In this document: in pieces, positions 10,410 to 24,549 of the stretch
How positions within the stretch are numbered: position 1 is the first letter of the stretch
How the letters are laid out: each line of letters opens with the position of its first letter
Assembly (NCBI GenBank): GCA_905182995.1
Contig: CAJJDP010000130.1
Coordinates: forward strand, 279,918 to 343,917
Length of the DNA stretch: 64,000 nucleotides
DNA from: Paramecium octaurelia
Taxonomy: Eukaryota; Ciliophora; Oligohymenophorea; Peniculida; Parameciidae
Direction: 5' to 3'
Notes under the pieces: generated by a model
Database searches by the model: none
What the model was told of the DNA's origin: nothing
Seen by the model: only the letters and a program-made list of their open reading frames with translations
Position numbers and translations under genes: made by a program

Positions 10410-12461
10410 ATGCATCCTACAACACAATTACTAGAAAATGCAAGAGAACGCGTAACATTTCCAGTTGGAGAATTAACAAAGCTCCTTTATGTTAATGATG
10501 AGATATATGAGACATTTATGAAGGCTCAAAAGATAATAGCAAATGAGCCTACCATTCGCAATCATCCAGATTATCACAATTGGAGTCGCAAGCAATAAAT
10601 CATAAAGTCCTATGAGAAATTGAGGATTATGCATTAGCATTTCAATTTGGCTAATGCTGTCCACTGGGCTCCCCTTCTGAGCATCTTCTAAGGAACAACA
10701 CCAACAGCAGTATCCTTTGCAATGACAGTGCCTGCCTTGAGATTTCTGGGAACAGACGAGCAATTCAACTTATGGGGACCCAAATTCCTGACCATGGAGA
10801 TCGTTGCCGCCTATGCCTAGACAGAGATTGGTCATGGAAGTGACGTGCAGAATTTGGAAACTACCGCCACTTATGATCCTTAGAGCAATGACTTTGTTCT
10901 TCACACTCCGGCGGTATCAGCAGTTAAATGTAAGCGGCTATGGAAATCTATCTAGTTTGGCCTGGAGAATTAGGCTTTTTATCCAATTATGCGCTGGTCT
11001 ATGCCAAGCTCATTTTCAATGGCAAGAACAAGGGAGTCCACCCTTTCATGGTGTAAATCAGAGACAATTCCACTCATAAACCCTTAAGAGGAGTGACAGT
11101 CGGGGACATCGGGCCAAAATTAGGTTATACAACAAAGGACAATGGATATTTGGCATTTGACAATTACAGAATCCCTTTGAATAGCATGTTGGCTAGATAT
11201 GTAAGGATAGAGAATGGTCAATTCTCAAGACACGGAAATGAGAAGGTAAAAATAAGAATGAATTTATACTTAGATATCCTATGCATCAATGATGGTGTCT
11301 AGATAATTGATTATTTTCATTTATCCAAGAATGGCTGCTCAAGCTCTGACAGTTGCAATCAGGTACTCTATTACCAGACAGCAATTCACAAACGACAAGA
11401 GAGAGGAGAATTCAGTGATTGAATATTAGACTTAATAGGACAAGTTGTTACCAAGATTAGCCACTTGCTACGGAATGATTTTCGCAGGAATTAGAATAAT
11501 GCAATTGGTTGATGACAATTTCCACAGAGTCTAAAAGAAGGACTTCAGTACTCTCCAGTAGTCACATGCCATCCTAAGGTATTCTTCAAAATATAATAAC
11601 ATTAAGTGCAGTGAAGGCCTTCTCCTCATAATGGGTCGTAGATACAACAGAATGGTGCAGATTATCTTGTGGTGGCCATGGTTATGCTCATTATTCTGGC
11701 ATTCCCGCAGTCTATTTTGATACTGCTCCTAATGTTACACTAGAGGGAGAGAACTAAGTGATGTATCTGCAAGTGTCTAGGTACTTGCTCAAGGTGTTAT
11801 AATATGCAGAAAAGACTCCAGAGAAAGTACCATTTTACTTCACCTTTGTATTACACATCAAAGAGACTTTAGCAAATAAAGATTTGAGTATTTATTACCA
11901 CAACGTATTCTAGACACTTCATTAGGACATTGGCTTAAGTTAACTCTGACAATCCAATTGATCCAAGTTGGTAAAAGAATCAAGGACTTAATGAATACAG
12001 GCAAGACATTCCAACAAATCTGGAATGAACATGTTGGTATCCATTTGTTGTCTCTTGCTTAAAGATATGCTGAATATTTCATCTATCTTGTCTTTCAGGA
12101 GTATATTGCAAATGCTAATCCTTCTGTTAAAGAGATATTGCAATAACTTTGTGACTTATACTGTGTATAAACCATACTGGACAATCCAAATACACTCATT
12201 GAGTCCGGCTAAATTACACAAGAATAATTGAAATCCTTTAATGAATTGAAAATTGAATTGTTTGCTAAAATTAAACCATAGGCAATTGGGTTGGTTGAAG
12301 CATTCAATTTTAATGACAATGCTCTAAGAACTTGTATTGGGTGTCATGATGGAAAACCATATGAATATATCTATGATTGGGCAACAAAGGAGAATTCAGT
12401 CAATAAGGTACCATAAGCAGTAATTGATTTAATGGGCACAAAAATCAAAGCAAAATTATGA
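10410..12461 (+). CDS. Peroxisomal acyl-CoA oxidase
   Basis: Four introns (10930-10955, 11246-11273, 11579-11606, 11939-11967) give 646 residues, the usual acyl-CoA oxidase length. Motifs: TEIGHGSDVQ near residue 139 (FAD-site signature AQTEIGHG), a GVTVGDIGPKLGY segment, DNGYLAFDNYRIP near 230, a long helical region with YARIT/YSITRQQF, and CGGHGYAHYSGIP near 393, followed by an EGEN motif. It catalyses the first, FAD-dependent, H2O2-producing step of peroxisomal beta-oxidation. The C terminus is AKL, a peroxisomal PTS1-type tripeptide. The fourth intron has a GTTA donor rather than GTA, but without it the frame stops at 11947-11949. Long-chain or other substrate preference cannot be told. 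Confidence 0.95.
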
Positions 12462-12583
12462 TATTAATAATATATTAAATTAATAAAATGGTGAGATATA
12501 ATAAACAATTTTAAATATCTTCATTATTTCAAAGTATTGAAGAGTGATTTGATTGAATAAAATAACACATAAATAGAAACAAA

Positions 12584-15293
<2,710 letters not shown>

Positions 15294-15684
15294 CCCTTTT
15301 TAATTACTTTATTAATATCGATTAATATTCAATCCATCCCAAATATAAATATTCCCGCACTACTTATTTTTGGCGCAATTCTGTCCCAATTTCTTTTACT
15401 ATTAAAATTACAGAAATCTATCTCATTTTTATAATTTTACATCACTCTCAACACTCCCTCACTTCACTCCGCACATTAAATCCCCCCCTTTATTTCCCTT
15501 ACTCATCCCCTCCAACCTCCTTCCAAACATCGCCTTATATGTCCTGCATCTACCCTCCCTCATTCACTGTGCAATATCGATGTTCTCGTTCAAAATGCAA
15601 TTGGATTGGTGCTGTTAACGGAGGATTATTAATTTCTAGAAAGTCATTCGATCTAATTTTTATCGTTAATCCATAATTTAAAAT
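15294..15684. promoter_or_regulatory. Divergent intergenic region, pyrimidine-rich plus strand
   Basis: 391 bases between MCM2 (-) and the kinesin-like gene (+). From about 15436 to 15570 the plus strand is strikingly C/T rich, with an unbroken run of C near 15480 and several TCCC and CTCC blocks, unlike the AT-rich flanks. Only short frames occur. It most likely holds both promoters, including the E2F-like octamer. Confidence 0.4.
15369..15376. promoter_or_regulatory. E2F/DP-like site upstream of MCM2
   Basis: The octamer TTTGGCGC matches the E2F consensus TTTSSCGC exactly, in a strongly AT-rich genome where such a GC-containing octamer is rare. It lies 76-83 bases upstream of the MCM2 start codon and about 310 bases upstream of the divergent kinesin-like gene. 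MCM genes are classic E2F targets in animals and plants; use here is an inference. Confidence 0.45.
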
Positions 15685-17352
15685 ATGAGTGATAATATAT
15701 TAGTATATTTGAAAGTCAAACCAGATTAGGAAGAGGAAGGAGGACTCAACATTCAAGATAATACCGTCAAGGTTATCTCGCAATCATCCTTTGAGGAGAA
15801 GACTTATCAATTCAATGCCATCTTTCAAGAGAACCACGAATTGCATTAACATTGCATTCCGATCATCGACCAAGCGATTAGAAATCAATAGAATGCTTGC
15901 ATCATCACTTACGGATAAACTCAGAGTGGGAAGTCTCATGCCTTAGGGTTTTCACTCTACAACGAAGGATTACTGCATTCCTTCCTCCAATATCTGTTTG
16001 AACAAATGCAAATACAATAAGTGTCCATCTCAATGCTCTAATTATACATGCAATCAGCTATTGATTTATTGAGTCAAGACAAATCTCTCAAAGAGTTGAG
16101 AATAAGAAATAAGCAGAATGAAACTTATGTTGAAAATCTGACTGAGGTACTTGCTCAAAATTATCAAGAATCCTTACTTATCTGCTAAGAAGGAATCTAA
16201 AAAACTCAATTCTCTAAATTACATACCATCCTAACACTCAAAGTCATGAAATCTAAAATTCAATTCGTTGAAATTTTGGGCAACAACTCCATCAACGCTA
16301 AATCTCCCCAATCTAGCAACTGCATCACTGCTCTGTTCAAAGTTTTCAGTGCCCTACTCAAACAACAAGGAACTTAATCATAAGTATTTATTCCTTTTCG
16401 AGATTCTAGTTTGACTATGCTTCTCAAAAATTCATTAACACCCCCCTCTAAAATAATTGTCATTGGCACTATCCTCCCCAAAAACTCTATTGAAACTAGC
16501 TAAACTATCAAAGCACTCTCCTCATGCACTAAAGTATTCCAACCCCAAGACAATCCCAATAACACCACATATCATAACAATGCCACCAAGGCCAGAAGCG
16601 TAACACCAACAATCACTAAACAAAAACCCTAAGACATTGTTATCAATAATGGATAATAGCAATAACAATAACAACACAACAACTTAACAAATCAAATATA
16701 ATACAAAGAGTTAAGTGAATATTTATTAAAACTATTGACCAAGATCAATTCCCATGCTTGCAAACTTATCAATTAGGAATGCTTACAACATATCGATATC
16801 AATTAGAATCTAGATAAGATCATCTCATAGGTGTAATAAGTCTCACATTAGTTATTGTAAGTCATCAATGGTAAAATTAACTCGTAAGTCAATCAGACCA
16901 AAACCGATGGCTGGCAAAAGGCCCTCAAATTTTTATACCATACTTATGAGGAAGAAATTTAACGCGAAGATAAATTGCTTAAGGAAAAACTGCTTTACAT
17001 CATCAACGAAGAAGAACAGTATGATCTGGACAGTCTGAGAAAAATATTATTTCCTCCGAAGTAGGAGTATACTAATACCTTGTTTAAAACACTTACGACT
17101 TTGAGAAAATATACAAACACCATTCAAATCCCGCTTAGTCGAGAAAATTACAGGAATCAGTTGACCAACGACATCATGTAGAAGGAGTTGGGAGTGATGA
17201 GCAATCAGAATTACGAGTCAAGTGGGAAACAAGAGTTGACTAGTGTACAATTAATTATTATAATATAGTTCCAAAGTTACACCGAGAATTTGATGAGCAA
17301 ATTTAAATGGCAAAGTGCCCAGAAGTAGGACTATTACGGATACCAACCCTGA
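15685..17352 (+). CDS. Divergent kinesin-like protein, intronless
   Basis: One uninterrupted frame of 555 residues. It begins with a kinesin core strand (NILVYLKVKP), followed near residue 76 by a P-loop GQTQSGKS in place of the kinesin GxTGSGKT. Near residue 240 it has PFRDSSLTMLLKNSL, the kinesin 'PYRDSKLTRLLxDSL' helix, then a final strand IIVIGTI. The switch II motif DLAGSE is replaced by EILGNNS, and the NxxSSRSH switch I motif is not visible. The motor domain is also short. A Gln/Asn-rich linker and an alpha-helical tail follow. ATP hydrolysis is doubtful; a microtubule-binding or regulatory role is plausible. The C-rich codon usage of the N-terminal half differs from neighbouring genes. 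Confidence 0.65.
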
Positions 17353-17586
17353 GTGAGGCAATTTTGAAATTTAAATATTTTTTACTTAATCATTTCTAAT
17401 CAAAGTGGATATACACACATTTTATATACAATTTCACATTATTTTGAAGTAGGAAAATTTGATCAACAGAATCTTTTTGTTGTCAATATATTATTATTAA
17501 TAAATAAAATTTTGATTTGCTATGTTAATATTATTTCTTGTATTTAACTTAATTGAATTATTTTTTAAAGATTAATTATTAAATAA

Positions 17587-19114
17587 ATGAAATCAAAACC
17601 ATTTTCGATTACTAGTTCAATTTTTACTTCACCCAATTCTTAGTTTTGGAATGACTAAGATTTTTAAATAACTAAAGAAAATTTCAAAGACGATTATTTT
17701 CTCTTTTTCTCGAATAAAAAACTAACTTACTTGAATAAGCCTCTATAAAAAGCCGGTTCAATAATTAGGAAACAAAAAAAAAATGTAACCCCCACTTTAA
17801 TTTAGCATAGGGTCTGTACTTATGGTGTGATGTCAGTAATGCTTTAATTGAGCTAATCGAAATCCAACATGTAGGACATGGTTTAAGAATCACTAAAAAT
17901 TAACAAAGCATTCAATTCTTTGGATATGTGGATGCCTGGTTTAAGGATTTAAAGAAATTTTGTATTCAAAGAAAAATTAATGAATCATATATAATCAATA
18001 ATAAAATTGGATGTGGAAGTTATGCTGATGTATTTAAATTTAAATAAGCAATTAGGTTTACAAAGTTACGCGTAAGGCTGATAACAAAGATTTCGCAGCT
18101 AAGATCTACGATAAGTCGTCAGACAAATTCGACCCTGAGTGCATCATTAAAGAAATTGACATTCTAAGAAAAATGGATCACCCTAATGTAATTTCACTTC
18201 TAGAGACCTTTGAAACTCAAAAATATATCTTTCTTATAACAGAGCTCTCTATATATGGAAGCCTGGATGATGTGATCACTAAGACACCATTTACAGAAGA
18301 AGAGATTTTAAGAGGCATGTATAAAATAATTGATGCATTATCAAACATTCATTCCAAGGGCATTATACACAGAGATATCAAACCAGAAAACATCTTATTT
18401 CGAAGACCAAATCTGGATGATATTTTGATTTCAGATTTTGGTTTAGCAGATTACTATAACTCAGAAGGATTATACTAATATCAAAGATGCGGTACTCCTG
18501 GCAACATGGCACCAGAAATATTGAATGATCAACCCTATGATTATAAAATTGATTCCTACAGTGCTGGCTTAATATTTTATTAAATGCTGAGTTTCGGAAG
18601 ATCCCCCTTTATCGTTGAAGATTATCAGGAAACTTTAATTAAAAACTAAGAAGGTCTCATCGACTATTCAGAAATCAATGCGTCGCCATAAGCAAAAGCC
18701 TTACTTTAATAGATGCTAGAAGTGGATCCAATGAAAAGATGCACAATAAATGATGCCAAAATTAATCCACTTTTTAAGAAATTCAACAGAATGACAATCA
18801 TTATTAAAAGGAAAAGAATTCTCCAAGATCAAACGGTGTCAAGCTATAGTCCAAGAAGCACATCAATTTATCAGACTCCATCTAATTCTCCACAAATTCT
18901 GAAAAATCCTAAAAATAAAAGCATAGGCCTCAACACTCTGCATTGTCTACCAAATAGAGTAAGAAGCATGGATAGCTAACTCTTTTCTTCTCCTAGATCA
19001 TGCAACTCTGGAGGAAATAGTGCTAAAGCTCAATGTAAGCAAAGAAATAGGAATTTTAAGATAAATGTCAAAAATAGCATTTACCAAAGCATGAGCTCAA
19101 CAAAAGCCATTTGA
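17587..19114 (+). CDS. PH domain plus Ser/Thr protein kinase
   Basis: About 500 residues after one 26-nt intron (18030-18055) and after bridging a frame break at the A10 run 17774-17783 (one A short). Residues about 35-140 look like a PH domain, ending in [17 protein letters not shown]. The kinase domain follows: glycine loop [12 protein letters not shown], catalytic lysine in [15 protein letters not shown] near residue 253, DFGLAD near 275, [10 protein letters not shown] near 290, and a normal C-lobe with [13 protein letters not shown]. All catalytic residues are present. It looks CAMK-like. The C-terminal 90 residues are basic and Ser/Pro rich. Lipid-dependent recruitment through the PH domain is inferred. 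Compare the pseudokinase at 3971 with the same layout. Confidence 0.85.
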
Positions 19115-19366
19115 ATCATTGATCAACTTATTATGATTAATGATATCTAAATGTATTCATAAATATAATATTATTATTATCTTATTTTTGAATTAGATTT
19201 ATAAAATATCCATATTAAATTTTATCAGAATAAATCAAAACCTTATTGTTTTTAAATCAATCTGAATTAGAAATTTAATACTAAAATATTTATAATATTA
19301 TTAAATAGAATTAGTTGAACATTATTTCACTACTATTTATAGAATATCTTTCATAAATTATTAATA

Positions 19367-20099
19367 TCAAAGTTTTTTCAAAATTGCATTCAATTTTGAT
19401 ACAACATCTAGATCTCCCTTTTCTATTAATTTATTTAGAACTATTTCTAACATATATTGAATGGCACAGATTGATAAAGCCTTATCAAACAAATATTCAT
19501 CTCCATTAATAGATGACACTATGATTAAGTTTCCCAAAATAAAATAGAAATAACCAACTAGTATGAATATTGAGTCAATATTCTCTATCAATGTCTTCTT
19601 TAGTATTCTTTAAGCTAATAAATATGCAAACAAAAAAATGATTAGCTATATTAAATTATAGGTTGGAACAATCAATAACCCTAAAACCCAAGATGATTTA
19701 TTAAAGTCATCGATACCATAATAAGCATTCATGATTGAAACAATCATCAGGTTGTTAGAGATATACAAAATGTATTATCCGATCTTAATTAACTCTATGT
19801 CTAAAATTTAATTAATATTAAAAACTTTGTTTATTCTATTTGAATTATTTGTAGCTATACAAATACAGCTCAAGTAAACCAACTTACACTTGTTTTCCTT
19901 GACTAGTCTTGGGACTATTGGGGTCAGACTTATCTACTGGATTATCCTCCTAAGCATTATGCTTGATGGTTTCTAATTCTTTCGGTATTTCTTTTTGTTA
20001 TTCAAGTTTTTGTAAATATCTTTACCAAGAGTACCCTACACTAATTAGAATTGTGTATCCGAGTAGTAAAGAAAAACTATCGACAATCTCTTAGTTCAT
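19367..20099 (-). CDS. Integral membrane protein, unknown
   Basis: 237 residues after a very short 19-nt intron (19869-19887), the shortest in the window. A hydrophobic segment near the N terminus (SLLLGYTILISVGYSW) is followed by a polar linker rich in P, K and E, then at least three more hydrophobic stretches (about residues 95-115, 125-155 and 165-190) and a charged helical tail. The layout suggests four membrane spans with a cytosolic loop. No family was recognised. The short intron is inferred from frame continuity; if it is wrong the first exon could belong to a separate ORF. Confidence 0.5.
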
Positions 20100-20180
20100 A
20101 AATAATTTAATTAATGATTCCCTAGGATTAAATGATTTGTTTAAGTAAATACATTATAAATAATATGAATGACAAAATTT

Positions 20181-21736
20181 TCATTAAACTTTTTAAATTT
20201 ATTTCTTTAAAGCAATCTGTTGCAACAGTTCCTATAGTAATATTTTGAATTTTTACCTATTTCCTACTCTGAAACTCTTCTAAATACATATTGCGTTTTG
20301 CTTGTTATTCCTCAATCTTATATTTTAATTCTACATTTTAATTTTCTATGTTTTCTACAAATTCTGGAGAGTAATCTTCATTTTACATCAAATCCTCATC
20401 CCAAAATGCATCCTGTGGTTATGATTACAACAAAAACACTTATTATTAACCTTGTATTATCTATTAATTCTATTTAGTCTCAGATTTCTTTACTGATAAT
20501 CCTGTTGGGGTATGAAAATAAGTTTATACTTATTAATACTTTTGTTGTAACTCTGAATTTTCAACTGATAATTATTTGTATTGCTAGACCAATAGTTATT
20601 GATCTTCTTCAAGTTCTTTGCTTTGTTGAACAATTCTAATTCTCATCTAAAAGTTAAATTAATGTAAGGTTCTTTTCCACTTTGTGAAGAACTTACTCAT
20701 CATTTAATCCTCATTCATAACAATCTTACATAAGTATTTATAGATGATTAGATTCCTTCTCTTCCTCTGATATTTCATATGAGCTTGATATAATGCTTAA
20801 TTTAATTTGCTTGAAATAACAGACTAAATATTAAATGGAAATTACTAAATTTTTTATTATGTCAGCATTTGCACTTTAACTATTCTAATTATTCCTATTC
20901 AAACAAACTATTTTATAAAAGCCATATGATAGATTTTTTAACATCAGCCTTCTCAATACAATTTTAAAATTCAGCAATACAACCACTTTTTCATTATTTC
21001 GTTATTTATTTTTTTTTAATTCTACAAATGCATTTGAAACTATCTTAAATTTCTATTTGTTTAATAATGCAACAATTTGAAATGTCAGTTATATGACTTC
21101 ATTTTACTTTTTAATATCATATTGAGACTATTCATTGTAATTATTTTCAAATTTTTTCTTCCAATAACAAAAACAATGCATTTTTTTATTTTCTAAGGCC
21201 ATAACAAATTTGGATATAGCTTCTTATTTCTTCATCTCTCTTTGTAATTGCATTTCTCTATTTCTCTAGAACTTTTGTAGTATTTTAAGAAATCTTGATT
21301 GATAATTGAATCTATAAGCAAACACTTTTAAAAATGGAATTATTTTCCTTGAATTTCTATTTATAAGCCTTATCATTAAGTGTCTGTAATGAGTATTTAC
21401 TCGCTTTTGCAAAATGTAAATCATCCTGCACAAAGTCTCTTTTTTCAATATTTCCAATTATACAAGGTTGTAATTTTGCAATTAATGTAATGCTTCTCTG
21501 AATTGGTTAGTATTTGAAATATTGATTTAAAATGCACCCTTTTCATCATCCTTTTCGGAGAGCATTTTGACATTATTTCGATTAGCCATTTTGAAGTTTT
21601 TGATTTTTAAATAGGCATAGTTTCTTAAATTGTACAATTTTTGCACTATTCTTCTATCTATTATCTTAATCAGAGATTTTAATCTCTCTTCTTTTTATAG
21701 TTACTTTTTTTGAAGTAAGGAAACTAATTGTTCCAT
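20181..21736 (-). CDS. Coiled-coil protein with W-K repeats, unknown
   Basis: 498 residues with two introns (20696-20729, 34 nt, containing two in-frame stops; 20232-20256, 25 nt). The protein is rich in K, Q, L and R and strongly helical. Several elements of the type F-x-x-W-K (CFCYWKKKF, KFFTKWKRTL) recall Sfi1-like centrin-binding repeats, which is interesting in a window that also encodes centrin, but the match is weak and not periodic. The C-terminal third, with ELEEDQQLLVQQYKQL, is a clear coiled coil. A cytoskeletal role is a guess only. Confidence 0.5.
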
Positions 21737-22452
21737 TATAAATAATTGTTTTATTAAATTATAATATAGTAAAATATAAATTACAATAACAAATAGATTC
21801 ATTTTAAATTGGCCTTTAGGTTATTTTAGTAAAGGTTATTATAATGATAAACTATTGGAATTGTGAGTTTGTTGTAATCTCTTTCATATAAGTACCCTTA
21901 ACAAATTTAAATTTGTTACATAGAAAAATAATTTAATTTGATTGAAATATAATTTTTTATTAAAGAATCATTTGATTGATATAAGTTCCTTTCAATTCTT
22001 TTTTAATAAAACGAAAACTAATTCTATATGGCTGAGAATACTAGCTGAAGTAATTAATTCAAAAGCTGAAGCAAACTTATTTAACATTTAAAGACTCTGT
22101 TTGAGTTTTTGAAGAATAAGTAGTCCTCAATCTTGTGTTCCTTTTCATTAAAATAATATTAGAGTCATGAAAATAATATTAAAGTAATTTTAACATGGAA
22201 GGGAATAGTTTACAAAATAATTATTTTATTTGAAATAGTATACTAAAAACGACAATCAAAATATTATTTACAAAACATAAGAATTTTACCATTCCTATAG
22301 GTAATTTTATTATATGTTATATAACTCTTCTGAGATTGTTTTATTCTTGATTTAATTTAAATTATTATTGAGATGAGGATATTGTAAAATATGTTTTTTA
22401 ATCATACTAAAAGTCTGTTTTTTAATATTAATATTAATATTACTTTATAGAA
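21737..22452. other. Intergenic region
   Basis: About 715 AT-rich bases between divergent genes. It contains a perfect 20-bp palindrome at 21899-21918 (TAACAAATTT and its inverse) and no convincing gene. Near 22142-22175 a short AATAATATTA-type repeat occurs. Confidence 0.4.
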
Positions 22453-23559
22453 ATGAAATCCTTTCAATGTACAGATCATAAAAAAGATATTATTTATTAT
22501 TGTAATGACTAACATTGCGAAATGAGATGCTTGTGTGCTGATTGTGAACATGAGCACGAAAAAACTGCAGTACAAAATTTGCTAGAAGGTTACAATATAA
22601 AAGAACTGGTTTAAACCTTTCAAAGTTTTAAATACATTATAAATGATTTAATGAATAAGATGGAACATGAATTGAGCTAACACCTTTAATAAATTAAATA
22701 ACCTTAAGCAACTGCTTAAAATTTAGAATAATTCGACAAATAGCTGAGTGAGATCTCAAATATCTAAAATACACTACAATTCAAAATTAAAAATAGATTG
22801 CAGCACATTATTAATGCATTAAGAGGGTAGGACTTAGATTCAAGTCCCAATACCATAATTGACACTCGTAAAAAAGAGCATTCTAAATCAATTATTCTCA
22901 GTTAGGCCTAATTATAATAAGATATGATTAAGAAAAGCAGGTAGTCAAAAATATTCAAAATGAACATACCTCAATCTAATTAATAAGAAACATAACAGAT
23001 TCTTTAATAACCAAACTTAAATGTGGACAGAGTTGAAGTGGCAAGATTGTAATAATTGAGCACATAAGATTGGGCGTGGAAAATGAACTCCTCCACTGTG
23101 TTTTGTTGTATATTCTCAGCCTTACGAGATTTGAAAATAATAGGATTTTTGCAGCCCTGCTTATTCAAAAGTAGTACCAATAATTACCAAAAAAAATCAG
23201 CAGTCATCAATTTTGGCATTTATAATAAAAAGAATTTGACCAAATAACCATTACATATAGAGAAATACACCTTGAGACATAGTAAGATGAAGATAGTTAA
23301 TGACTGTTATGAGTTGATGTTAAGTAAACCAATTAGCATAAAGGAATTTACAGAATATTCTATTGCAATATGGCCAAGCAAAGTCTTGTATTGTCACTAT
23401 TTTAGCATTGCAGCTCCTATTAATCCATTCTTAGCATTTCAAACTTAAGATTTCAATGACAATCCTAAAATAAAAAGATCAGAGGATTTTCCATAGGTGA
23501 TATCAACATTTCGTGCAGGTTTAGTGCCTTATTTGATAATTGATCCAAGAGAGTAATGA
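22453..23559 (+). CDS. B-box zinc-finger, coiled-coil protein (TRIM-like)
   Basis: An intronless frame of 368 residues. Residues 4-45 form a B-box type zinc finger: C-x2-H, C-x-x-x-x-H-C, C-x2-C and two further His (CTDHKKDIIYYC, CEMRCLCADCEHEHEK). A Gln/Lys-rich coiled coil follows (about 60-140), then a basic linker. The last 150 residues look like an all-beta domain, with FGIYNKKNL and a closing VPYLIIDPREQ; this could be a PHR-like domain but the match is uncertain. There is no RING. TRIM-like proteins often act as scaffolds for ubiquitin or cytoskeletal complexes. The gene at 54043-55051 has a similar B-box plus coiled-coil layout. Confidence 0.65.
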
Positions 23560-23625
23560 ATGACTTTAATTTATGAAATTAAGTCTGTTTAAAATATGAA
23601 ATATGGCGATATATAATTATTAAAT

Positions 23626-24502
23626 TCAATCATTAACACCTTTACCTATAATTTTTAAAGTGTCTTAGATGGTCTTGATGACACTACTTAGATTGTCTAT
23701 AATTTAGTTTTGCTGATTAAATCTTTAGTTCATTTCTTCTTTCAAATTGTAAGCCACATGATTGAATTCATCAATTGTTTTGACATGGAAATCTTGATTA
23801 TTCTTTCTTTGTCTTTGTATTTCTTAATCAGTGTGGTCTCTCAACTCTTTGCTTTGAAGAATTCTTTCTGATTTTTCATTGCTCAGTTTCTCGTTTAATT
23901 GATAGGCTTCATCATCTAATTTTCTCAAGATCTCCTTTTCCCTTTCAACTCTAGTGTTTTTTTCTGTTTCATAATGCTCAAATAACGCTAAGATTGGTAA
24001 ATAAATATACTGGTTAATTGTTTTCTGATTTCTCTAAGGTTTTCATCAGATTATCTCATTCTTTCCTGTTTTTCTTCTTCCAATTTTTAGGTTAGATCTT
24101 TGAGATAAGCATTGGCATCAACAATCCTTTAATCTGTTTAATGTGCAAATGTTTCATGTTGGGTTTACAATTTCTGATTTGTTTAATTCAACACTTGAGT
24201 AAATTTTGAATCATAGGCAATTAAAGTATTATTAATTCTTTCACCCTCCTGAGTGATGAATTCCCTAGTATTTTGAATTTTCCTAAGAATAGAGATGAGA
24301 ATAACCTATGTACATCAAGAAATTTAGCTTCCAGTTATTTTTTTGCCTCTTCTCTATTTCTTTTCATATCTTCGAAATCATTTGCCAAGTCTCCCATTTG
24401 CTTCTCAAGCAGAGTGAGTTTTTCATTGTCTTTGGGCAATTGCTTATAAGGTTTTTAAGTCAAAGGACCTGTTGCTTATAAATTTGCTTATGTTTATTAC
24501 AT
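23626..24502 (-). CDS. SF-assemblin (striated rootlet protein)
   Basis: Introns at 24283-24305 and 23988-24010 (23 nt each) give 276 residues, the usual size. A short Pro/Gln-containing head is followed by a nearly continuous coiled coil with no proline. Features typical of striated fibre assemblin are the repeated heptads, the segment starting RKIQNTREFITQEGERIN, and VEREKEILRKLDDEAYQLNEKL. SF-assemblins build the striated rootlets (kinetodesmal fibres in Paramecium) attached to basal bodies, which fits the centrin gene earlier in the window. Closing tail: TLKIIGKGVND. Confidence 0.8.
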
Positions 24503-24549
24503 AAATTAATTTAATAATATTTTGACAAGAATAACAAGTAACATATTTA

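Noticed and set aside
22142..22190. Short AATAATATTA direct repeat as a regulatory element
   Set aside because: Such repeats are expected by chance in AT-rich spacers.
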